A stretch of 6,021 nucleotides of DNA, from the NCBI GenBank assembly GCA_903911985.1, contig CAIWFP010000267.1, forward strand, positions 1 through 6,021. Reading direction: 5' to 3'. The number at the start of each line of letters is the position of its first letter. Position 1 is the first letter of the stretch. A program made the translations under genes and the position numbers. Shown piece after piece: positions 1 through 6,021 of the stretch. This DNA is from an uncultured Sphingomonadales bacterium (GTDB taxonomy: Bacteria > Pseudomonadota > Alphaproteobacteria > Sphingomonadales > Sphingomonadaceae). The notes beneath the pieces were generated by a model, which saw only the letters and a program-made list of their open reading frames with translations, had not been told where the DNA came from and did not search any database.

Positions 1-1024
<1,024 letters not shown>

Positions 1025-1047
1025 AGGAAGATTCAGCCTTGGTTAGC

Positions 1048-1060
1048 GCCCCGCCGGGGC
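1048..1060 (-). promoter_or_regulatory. Small GC hairpin in the probable sucC leader
   Basis: GCCCC-gcc-GGGGC forms a perfect 5-bp stem with a 3-nt loop, starting 24 nt upstream of the sucC ATG. In the sucC transcript it would be a compact hairpin in the 5' leader, close to where the ribosome loads. It has no T-tract and is not a terminator. In DNA this rich in G+C, such short stems can arise by chance, so a role in translation or RNA stability is only a possibility. Confidence 0.2.
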
Positions 1061-1140
1061 AGTCTGGCCGTCCGCATAGGCGTTTCGCCCCGGCTTGAAA
1101 AGTGGCAGAAAGGGGCGCAAGCAGATTTTGTTCTCACGAT

Positions 1141-1157
1141 TTGCGAGTAGGTCGCAA
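1141..1157. promoter_or_regulatory. Perfect inverted repeat TTGCGA-N5-TCGCAA, possible operator
   Basis: The half-sites TTGCGA (1141-1146) and TCGCAA (1152-1157) are exact reverse complements separated by GTAGG. The 17-bp size and dyad symmetry fit a dimeric regulator's operator, and the position between divergent genes (64 nt before the cysQ-like ATG, 117 nt before the sucC ATG) suits one. As RNA it would be a 6-bp stem with a 5-nt loop. I do not recognise it as the site of a named regulator. Function is inference. Confidence 0.35.
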
Positions 1158-1220
1158 CAAGCGCCGGGCGAGTAGTTCATCCAGTGAAGCCGACGGGCAC
1201 TTTCAAAACGGAATTGATGC

Positions 1221-2018
1221 ATGATCGACCGCAAGCGCCTGCATGCCATTATCCGCGAAGCCGGCGATATCGCCATGGCCAGCTGGCCCGGGGAAAACCA
1301 GGAGGGCAAAACGGGCCGGGGCGCGCTCAATGTGTGGGACAAGGAAGGCGGCAGCCCGGTCAGCGCGGCAGATCTCGCGGTGGACGAATTTCTGCGGGCG
1401 GAACTTACCGCCCTGCTCCCCGCCGCTGGCTGGTTGTCGGAAGAAACGGTGGACGATCCCATCCAGCGCCGACGCGATCTGATCTGGCTGGTGGACCCGA
1501 TAGACGGCACGCGCGACTATATTCACGGACGGACAGGCTGGGCGGTCTCGGTGGCGCTGATCAACACGCAGCGGCCGCTTCTGGGCATGCTCTGCGCCCC
1601 TGCACGCGGCGAGTTCTGGCATGGCGAGGCCGGGCGCGGCAGCTGGCGCAATGGCGAACGGCTTGTGTCCAGCCGCCGCGAGGCCCTGCCCGGCGCGCGG
1701 GTTCCAGCCAAGCTGCTGAGTCCCGAGGACGCCGATCTGGTAATGGTGGACCAGCCTAACTCCATCGCCCTGCGCATTGCCATGGTGGCGGCGGGCGAGG
1801 CCGACCTGCTGGCCACGGTGCGCTGGGGCTATGAGTGGGATATCGGTGCCGCCGCCCTCATTGCCCGCGAGGCCGGCGCGGCGGTCACCGATGCCTTTGG
1901 TCAGGCGCTGGGCTACAACAAGCACGACCCGCGCGCCTTTGGTGTTCTGGTGACAGCCCCTGCCATCCATGATGCCGCCGTGGAGCGACTGGCAGAACGC
2001 GCGAACCGGTTGGCGTGA
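1221..2018 (+). CDS. cysQ: Inositol-monophosphatase-family phosphatase, probably CysQ-type 3'(2'),5'-bisphosphate nucleotidase
   Basis: A 265-residue metal-dependent, lithium-sensitive-type phosphatase. CysQ members hydrolyse 3'-phosphoadenosine 5'-phosphate (a by-product of sulfate assimilation) to AMP and phosphate. The family's motifs appear in order: the substrate/metal region SPVSAAD (45-51), WLSEET with E74/E75, the signature WLVDPIDGT (89-97) with D92 and D95 as metal ligands, and YEWDIGAAALIAREAGA with D207 as the third-metal/catalytic aspartate. Length is normal for the family and the catalytic set is complete. Start: ATG at 1221, with GGAA at 1210-1213 as a weak ribosome-binding site 7 nt away; an ATG at 1217 is out of frame. 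The signature continues as TRDYIHG, between the CysQ form (TKEF) and the IMPase form (TxNF), so inositol-1-phosphatase or histidinol-phosphatase activity cannot be excluded. It is a single-gene unit, divergent from sucC and convergent with parB. Family is certain, the exact substrate is inferred. Confidence 0.85.
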   Translation: MIDRKRLHAIIREAGDIAMASWPGENQEGKTGRGALNVWDKEGGSPVSAADLAVDEFLRAELTALLPAAGWLSEETVDDPIQRRRDLIWLVDPIDGTRDYIHGRTGWAVSVALINTQRPLLGMLCAPARGEFWHGEAGRGSWRNGERLVSSRREALPGARVPAKLLSPEDADLVMVDQPNSIALRIAMVAAGEADLLATVRWGYEWDIGAAALIAREAGAAVTDAFGQALGYNKHDPRAFGVLVTAPAIHDAAVERLAERANRLA

Positions 2019-2026
2019 GCAAGGCG

Positions 2027-2048
2027 GGGCCGGTTTGCCGCAGGGCCC
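2027..2048. terminator. Weak candidate hairpin between convergent cysQ-like gene and parB
   Basis: GGGCC (2027-2031) and GGCCC (2044-2048) can pair around a 12-nt loop. This lies in the 58-nt gap between the two convergent stop codons, where a two-way terminator would be expected. There is no T-tract on either strand and the stem is only 5 bp, so it is a poor intrinsic terminator. Rho-dependent ending is equally likely. Confidence 0.2.
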
Positions 2049-2076
2049 ATCCCCTCAATCAGACGCTGTATCCGGC

Positions 2077-3087
2077 TTAAACCCCGCCACCGGTCAACCG
2101 CTGGCAAATCAGGTCCAGCTGATCCAGCGAGCCATAGCGAATCGTCACGGCGCCCGATCGCGGGTCCTCATCGGTGGCGATGCGCACCGGCAGACCGAGG
2201 AATTCCTCCAGATGGCGCTGCATGGCGAGTATATCGGCGTCCTCGCTGGTCTCGCGGCCCTCGCGCGCGCGGCGCTGGTTGGGCGCCTCGACATTTCCGC
2301 GAGTCTGGCGACGCACCGCCTGCTCGACCTCGCGAACGGAAAGCTGCCGGGCGACCGCGTTTCGTGCCAGATCGCTGGCACCTTCCGCCCCGATGAGCGC
2401 GCGGGCATGGCCCATCGACAGCTCACCCTGCTCCACCATGTGGATCACGTCCTCGGGCAGGCTGAGCAGACGCTGGAGGTTGGCGACGTGGCTGCGGCTC
2501 TTGTCCACCATGCGGGCAATCTCAGCCTGGGTCATGCCCTCGCTGGTGGCCAGGCGATGATAGGCCCGCGCCTCTTCAATCGGATTCAGGTCCTCGCGCT
2601 GCAGGTTTTCGATGAGCGCCAGCGCCATCACCTCCCGCTCGGTGAGGTTGCGCACCAAGGCGGGGATCTCGTGCAATTGCGCCCGCTGCGCCGCACGCCA
2701 GCGGCGTTCACCGGCAACCAGCTGATAACGTCCACCCGACAGCGGCCGCACGAGAACCGGCTGAATCACCCCCCGCGCGGCGATGGATGCGGCCAGCTCG
2801 TCCAGCGCCGCCTCGTCGAAATGACGGCGCGGCTGCTCGGGGTGCGGCTCGATATCGGCCACCGCCAGCAGGGCCAGCCCGCCCACAGGCACGCCTGTGC
2901 CTGGCGAAGCACCACCACTTGCGCGGGGCGCGCCGCCAGCCAGCGGTTCCTCGCGCCGGCTTTCGCCCAGCAGGGCCTCCAGCCCCCGCCCCAGCGCCGG
3001 TGACTTGCGGCGGGGCGCCGCATTCACAATATCGGCGGTGATGCTTGGACCAGACAGGCTGGATCCGGGCTTGGTCTCTTGACTCAT
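2077..3087 (-). CDS. parB: Chromosome-partitioning protein ParB (parS-binding CTPase clamp)
   Basis: A 336-residue ParB/Spo0J-family protein that loads onto parS, spreads as a CTP-dependent sliding clamp, and stimulates the ParA ATPase for chromosome segregation. Visible parts: the ParA-interaction box LGRGLEALLGE (32-42); a Gly/Pro/Ala-rich variable linker (about 48-70); the N-terminal CTPase domain with EQPRRHF (84-90), IQPVLVRP (108-115), the GERRWRAA nucleotide motif (126-133) and ENLQREDLNPIEEA (160-173); the central helix-turn-helix around MTQAEIARMVDKSRSHVANLQ (185-205); a second charged linker; and a C-terminal dimerisation segment ending near the TAA at 2079-2077. The start ATG overlaps the parA stop in an ATGA, which implies translational coupling, with a purine-rich AAGAAG upstream inside parA. 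About 31 residues precede the ParA box. A parS site for it lies in rsmG at 4314-4329. It is the last gene of the minus-strand cluster. Confidence 0.97.
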   Translation of the reverse strand: MSQETKPGSSLSGPSITADIVNAAPRRKSPALGRGLEALLGESRREEPLAGGAPRASGGASPGTGVPVGGLALLAVADIEPHPEQPRRHFDEAALDELAASIAARGVIQPVLVRPLSGGRYQLVAGERRWRAAQRAQLHEIPALVRNLTEREVMALALIENLQREDLNPIEEARAYHRLATSEGMTQAEIARMVDKSRSHVANLQRLLSLPEDVIHMVEQGELSMGHARALIGAEGASDLARNAVARQLSVREVEQAVRRQTRGNVEAPNQRRAREGRETSEDADILAMQRHLEEFLGLPVRIATDEDPRSGAVTIRYGSLDQLDLICQRLTGGGV

Positions 3088-3869
3088 GCGGCAATTCTTC
3101 TTTCGGGCAGGCGTTCAATCAACTCGCGGGCCAGCTCGATATAGGCGCGGCTGCCGGTGCAAAACTGGTCATAGATAAGGGCGGGCAAGCCGTGGCTGGG
3201 CGCCTCCGACAGGCGGACGTTGCGGGGGATGACCGTGTCGAACACCAGCTTGCCGAGGATGCCCCGAACATCGTCCGATACCTGATCCGTCAGACGGTTG
3301 CGTTTGTCGAACATGGTGAGCGCGACGCCGACAATACCCAGCTGCGGATTGAACCGCTGCTGCACCCGCTCCACCGTCTGCAACAGCTGGCTCAAGCCCT
3401 CCAGCGCGAAGAACTCGCACTGCAGCGGCACGAACAGCGAATCGGCCGCCGTCAGCGCGTTCAGCGTCAGCAGCCCCAGCGAGGGCGGGCAGTCGATAAA
3501 GCAGATATCATAGGCACTGGCCGCAGCCGGATGGCTGAGCGCGCTACGCAGCCGCTCGGCCCGCTCGGCAACACTGACCAGCTCCACCTCGGCGCCCGAG
3601 AGGTCCACTGTTGCGGGCAGGAGGTCAAGGTTGCGGATGCGGGTGGAAACGGCGCATTCTGCCAAAACCGCCTCCCCCATCAGCAAGTCATAGCTCGAAA
3701 ATTCGCGATCGGCGGTGGCGACTCCGACGCCGGTGGAGGCGTTCCCCTGAGGATCCAGATCGATCAGCAGCGTCTTCCAGCCCGAGGCCGCAAAGGCGGT
3801 GGCAATATTGATGGCGGAGGTGGTTTTCCCGACGCCGCCCTTCTGATTGGCAATGGCAACCCGAATCAT
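3084..3869 (-). CDS. parA: Chromosome-partitioning ATPase ParA
   Basis: A 261-residue ParA/Soj ATPase of the MinD/SIMIBI class. ATP-bound dimers coat the nucleoid and ParB-parS complexes follow the gradient to move origins apart. The deviant Walker A KGGVGKTT (10-17) has the signature lysine K10 and the P-loop lysine K15. Walker A' is DLDPQGN (37-43) and Walker B is FIDCPPSLG (124-132) with D126. The C-terminal signature PRNVRLSEAPS is intact. With no extra N-terminal helix-turn-helix domain and about 260 residues, this is the chromosomal type (Ia plasmid ParAs carry an extra domain). The start ATG at 3869-3867 is fixed by the family-typical N-terminus and by a GGGAG ribosome-binding site 9 nt upstream, lying in the last codons of rsmG. 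There are 6 nt between the rsmG stop and this start, and the gene ends in a 4-nt overlap with parB. Confidence 0.98.
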   Translation of the reverse strand: MIRVAIANQKGGVGKTTSAINIATAFAASGWKTLLIDLDPQGNASTGVGVATADREFSSYDLLMGEAVLAECAVSTRIRNLDLLPATVDLSGAEVELVSVAERAERLRSALSHPAAASAYDICFIDCPPSLGLLTLNALTAADSLFVPLQCEFFALEGLSQLLQTVERVQQRFNPQLGIVGVALTMFDKRNRLTDQVSDDVRGILGKLVFDTVIPRNVRLSEAPSHGLPALIYDQFCTGSRAYIELARELIERLPERRIAA

Positions 3870-3875
3870 GAAAAT

Positions 3876-4574
3876 TCACTCCCGCGCGGATTTCAGGTTC
3901 CCGACTAGTATGCCGGCCTCGGCATCCGTCAACGATTGTTCGACGTGCAGAGTGTGGCGGCGCCCAGAAAGTGCTCTTGGTGTGAGAGCCTCCAACTCTT
4001 GGGCCGCCGAGCGCCCCTTGGGCAACAGCCATATCGTCCGCCCTGTGGAGAAGCGTGCGGATAAAGCCAATAATCGACCAAGCGGGGCGAAGGCTCTTGC
4101 GGAGATGGCATCGACCTTGCGCGTTTCCATCAGTTCCAGCCGCTGTCCGATGACCGTCGCCTGGCCCAGTCCCAGATCTTCGCAGACGCGATCCAGCCAA
4201 TCGATTCGCCGGGCACGCGATTCGACCATCAGCACCTCCATTTCAGGGCGCAGCGCCGCGATCACCAGTCCGGGAAATCCTGCCCCAGTGCCAAGATCGA
4301 GCCAGACCTGACATGTTTCACGTGGAACAAATCGCAGGAGCTGCGCACTATCGACAATATGCCTGCGCCACACTTCGCCGAGGCTCGCCGCCGAAACGAG
4401 GTTCTGGCGGGCATTTTCCTCGGTCAGCATCGCCACAAGCCGCTCCAGCCGCGCCATGGCGCCACCATCGGGATCGCCCGATTCGGCAATAAAACCGGCC
4501 AACCATTCCCGCGATTCGGCCTCGTTGGAAAGAATGGGATACTCCCCCATGTCGCCACTCATGCCCCCGCTCAT
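3876..4574 (-). CDS. rsmG: 16S rRNA (guanine(527)-N7)-methyltransferase RsmG (GidB)
   Basis: A 232-residue Rossmann-fold methyltransferase that uses S-adenosylmethionine to make m7G527 in the 530 loop of 16S rRNA; loss in other bacteria gives low-level streptomycin resistance. Family motifs: NLVSAASLGEVWRRHIVDSAQLL (58-80), SAM-binding LDLGTGAGFPG (92-102), the acidic strand VLMVESRARRIDWL, and VDAISARAFAPL in the core. Length is somewhat above the usual 205-215. The extra residues are an N-terminal Met/Gly-rich leader, MSGGMSGDMG. The ATG at 4574 overlaps the mnmG stop in an ATGA, favouring this start, but ATGs at codons 5 and 9 are possible and no start has a well-placed Shine-Dalgarno site. 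A parS site occupies codons 82-87, spelling V-P-R-E-T, between the RHIVDS motif and the SAM loop. Confidence 0.96.
   Translation of the reverse strand: MSGGMSGDMGEYPILSNEAESREWLAGFIAESGDPDGGAMARLERLVAMLTEENARQNLVSAASLGEVWRRHIVDSAQLLRFVPRETCQVWLDLGTGAGFPGLVIAALRPEMEVLMVESRARRIDWLDRVCEDLGLGQATVIGQRLELMETRKVDAISARAFAPLGRLLALSARFSTGRTIWLLPKGRSAAQELEALTPRALSGRRHTLHVEQSLTDAEAGILVGNLKSARE
3879..3883 (-). promoter_or_regulatory. Ribosome-binding site of parA inside rsmG
   Basis: GGGAG on the minus strand, 9 nt before the parA ATG. It lies in the last two sense codons of rsmG, so ribosomes finishing rsmG end on top of it. It supports the chosen parA start and close expression of the two genes. Confidence 0.6.
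4314..4329 (-). other. parS centromere site (ParB binding) inside rsmG
   Basis: The plus strand reads TGTTTCACGTGGAACA and the minus strand TGTTCCACGTGAAACA. The latter fits the published bacterial parS consensus TGTTNCACGTGAAACA at every position. The CACGTG core is intact and the 16-bp palindrome has a single asymmetric pair (positions 5/12). The parB start is about 1.2 kb away on the same strand. parS sites close to parAB are typical of bacteria with chromosomal Par systems, and this protein's ParB has all domains needed to use it. In rsmG it is read as codons 82-87. It is the only CACGTG-centred site I found in the window. ParB binding is inferred from sequence. Confidence 0.93.
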
Positions 4575-6021
4575 TTGGGGCCACCCTGGCCTATCCGCCG
4601 CGCATGCACCAGCAGCACAGCCATCGCCGCAGGCGTAACCCCGGGCACCCTTCCGGCGGCGGCGAGAGTCCCGGGCCGGGCACGCGCCAGTCGCTCGACC
4701 ATCTCGCTGGAGAGCCCAGCGATGGCCGAATAGGGGAAATCATCCGAGAGACGCAGAGTCTCCGCCGCGCGCAACTCCACCAACTCTCGCTCCTGCCGGG
4801 CCAAATATGGCGCATAGGCGGCATCCTCTGCGACCTCTTCGGCCAGTTCCCGATCCGCCAGCGCATGGGGCGCAATCCACGGCGAAAGGCTCGCGAGATC
4901 GATGCCATCAAAGCGCAGCCACTCCCGCAGGGTCTGGCGCCCCTGGCTCACCTTAACATCAAGCCCCGCCGCGATGAGTTCGCCGGCCCCCACCTCGTTG
5001 GCCAATTCTCCCTCCAGCGCCGCGCGATCGTCGCTACGCCGGGCAAACCACGCCTGCCTCGCGCCCCCGACACAGCCCGCCCCGATCGCCAGCGGCGTAA
5101 GGCGTGTGGAGGCATTATTGGCCCGCAGCCGCAGACGATATTCCGCCCGGGCCGTGAGCATGCGGTAGGGCTCGGAAACACCATGCAAGGTCAGGTCGTC
5201 CACCATAACCGCCATATAGCTGTTCGCCCTGTCCAGCGCGGCGGGAGCGCGGCCCAGCACGGCGGCTGCGGCATGCATCCCCGCCATCAACCCCTGCGCG
5301 GCGGCCTCCTCATAACCGGTGGTGCCGTTGATTTGCCCGGCACAGTACAGCCCGGGAATGGCGCGAAGCTCCAGATTGTGGCGCAGGGCACGCGGGTCGA
5401 TGTGGTCATATTCCACCGCATAACCCGGCACGACAATTTCCACCGCCTCAAGCCCCTCCATAGTGCGCAGCATGGCCAGCTGCACATCCGCCGGCAGCGA
5501 CGTGGAGATGCCATTGGGATAGACCAAAGGCGTGTCCAACCCCTCGGGCTCAAGAAATATCTGGTGGCTATCCCGGTCGGCAAAGCGGTGGATCTTGTCC
5601 TCGATCGAAGGGCAATAGCGCGGCCCCCGCGCTCCAATCGCACCGGAAAACAGTGGCGAGCGATGCAGGTTCTGCCGAATGACATCATGCGCGGCGGGGT
5701 TGGTACGGGTGATCGCACAGAATAATTGCGGGTTCGGGCGGGTGGTTCCCATCGCCGACATGCACCACATCTGGCTGTCCGAGGCCTGTTCCTCCAACCG
5801 CGCCCAATCTATCGTTCGCCCATCCAGCCGGGGGGGCGTACCCGTCTTGAGACGCGCCATGGGAAGATCGGCCTCGCGCAATTGCGCCGCCAGTCTTTGC
5901 GCCGAGGCCTCGCCGATACGGCCACCGGTCAGCCGCTCCTCCCCCCGAAACAATTGTCCGCCGAGAAATGTGCCGGTGCAGAGCACCACCGCCGAAGCGC
6001 CGAGACAGGTGCCATCGGCCA
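4571..6021 (-). CDS. mnmG: tRNA uridine-5-carboxymethylaminomethyl modification enzyme MnmG (GidA), 5' end outside window
   Basis: FAD-binding partner of MnmE; together they build the carboxymethylaminomethyl (or aminomethyl) group on the wobble uridine U34 of certain tRNAs, using methylene-tetrahydrofolate and NADH. The window holds 482 C-terminal residues. By alignment from memory to E. coli MnmG (629 residues), about 140 N-terminal residues, including the first FAD-binding motif, lie beyond the right edge. Visible marks: CTGTFLGG, RLKTGTPPR, the FCAITRTN segment, RYCPSIEDK with the catalytic cysteine equivalent to C277 (codon 5614-5612), HQIFLEPEG, YPNGISTSLP, GQINGTTGYEEAAAQGL, and EPYRMLTARAEYRLRLR. 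The C-terminal helical domain that contacts MnmE and tRNA ends in YAPYLARQ and RVPGVTPAAMAVLLVHARR. The TGA stop overlaps the rsmG start by 4 nt. mnmE is the expected upstream neighbour but is not seen. Confidence 0.97.
   Translation of the reverse strand, partial: ADGTCLGASAVVLCTGTFLGGQLFRGEERLTGGRIGEASAQRLAAQLREADLPMARLKTGTPPRLDGRTIDWARLEEQASDSQMWCMSAMGTTRPNPQLFCAITRTNPAAHDVIRQNLHRSPLFSGAIGARGPRYCPSIEDKIHRFADRDSHQIFLEPEGLDTPLVYPNGISTSLPADVQLAMLRTMEGLEAVEIVVPGYAVEYDHIDPRALRHNLELRAIPGLYCAGQINGTTGYEEAAAQGLMAGMHAAAAVLGRAPAALDRANSYMAVMVDDLTLHGVSEPYRMLTARAEYRLRLRANNASTRLTPLAIGAGCVGGARQAWFARRSDDRAALEGELANEVGAGELIAAGLDVKVSQGRQTLREWLRFDGIDLASLSPWIAPHALADRELAEEVAEDAAYAPYLARQERELVELRAAETLRLSDDFPYSAIAGLSSEMVERLARARPGTLAAAGRVPGVTPAAMAVLLVHARRIGQGGPK

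Larger units (their letters stand above)
1025..1220. other. Divergent intergenic region between sucC and the cysQ-like gene
   Basis: This 196-nt region must hold the promoter of the cysQ-like gene and probably that of sucC, since the two are divergent. I could not find a convincing -35/-10 pair for either direction. TTGAAA at 1095-1100 resembles a -35 box for the plus strand, but no good -10 lies 16-18 nt further on. Two symmetric elements stand out and are listed separately. The short shadow frames running through here have no family resemblance and I take them as non-coding. Confidence 0.6.

Noticed and set aside
1095..1129. Promoter candidate for the cysQ-like gene starting with TTGAAA
   Set aside because: No -10-like hexamer at an acceptable spacing; the only T-rich stretch lies about 23 nt away.
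1203..1970. Minus-strand open frame (255 codons) opposite the cysQ-like gene
   Set aside because: The plus-strand frame carries the complete phosphatase motif set; the reverse frame shows nothing recognisable.
1969..3003. Long plus-strand open frame (344 codons) opposite parB
   Set aside because: It lies antisense to a full-length, motif-complete parB, and its Arg/Leu/Gln/His-rich composition is what a reverse frame of high-GC coding DNA gives. No family motif seen.
3045..3908. Plus-strand open frame (287 codons) opposite parA
   Set aside because: Antisense shadow of a clear parA; no recognisable domain, and it runs across three real gene boundaries.
3937..3952. Possible second parS, TGTTCGACGTGCAGAG, near the 3' end of rsmG
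   Set aside because: The left half resembles parS, but the core is GACGTG instead of CACGTG and the right half is degraded (about 11 of 16 matches). ParB sites do not tolerate this well.
4044..4052. DnaA-box-like TGTGGAGAA in rsmG, and a similar TGTGGATCA at 2439-2447 in parB
   Set aside because: Each has one mismatch to the strict box, they are single and 1.6 kb apart inside coding DNA, and there is no AT-rich stretch. This is not an origin.
2137..4760. GANTC sites (CcrM methylation targets), including GAATC at 3863-3867 overlapping the parA start codon
   Set aside because: About a dozen were counted by eye over 2.6 kb, against roughly nine expected by chance for this composition. Not a clear cluster.
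4604..5725. Plus-strand open frame (373 codons) opposite mnmG
   Set aside because: Antisense shadow of conserved mnmG, with low-complexity Arg/Gln/His/Pro composition and no motif.

Overview
The window looks like ordinary chromosomal housekeeping DNA from an alphaproteobacterium, most plausibly a sphingomonad-type lineage. The base composition is high in G+C, the tricarboxylic-acid-cycle and segregation proteins are alphaproteobacterial in character, and the gene order mnmG-rsmG-parA-parB is the classic origin-proximal arrangement. Assignment below class level is inference. No mobile elements, RNA genes, CRISPR arrays or signs of recent transfer were found.

Layout: (1) 1-1024, minus strand: 5' part of sucC (succinate-CoA ligase beta subunit), cut by the left window edge. 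(2) 1025-1220: divergent intergenic region holding a 6-bp perfect inverted repeat and a small GC-rich hairpin. (3) 1221-2018, plus strand: an inositol-monophosphatase-superfamily phosphatase, most likely a CysQ-type 3'(2'),5'-bisphosphate nucleotidase. (4) 2019-2076: short convergent gap with one weak hairpin. (5) 2077-6021, minus strand: a tightly packed cluster transcribed right to left as mnmG (5' end outside the window), rsmG, parA, parB. The joints are ATGA overlaps for mnmG/rsmG and parA/parB and a 6-nt gap for rsmG/parA.

How the genes work together: MnmG modifies the tRNA wobble uridine and RsmG methylates 16S rRNA, so both tune decoding. ParA and ParB form the chromosome-partition machinery. 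The most informative non-coding signal is a 16-bp parS centromere site embedded in rsmG at 4314-4329. On the minus strand it reads TGTTCCACGTGAAACA, an exact fit to the known TGTTNCACGTGAAACA consensus, about 1.2 kb upstream of the start of the parB gene whose product should bind it. The site encodes the peptide V-P-R-E-T in RsmG, so the same bases serve as protein code and as a ParB loading site. I see no evidence for a wholly new system here; the parS within rsmG is the finding of most interest.
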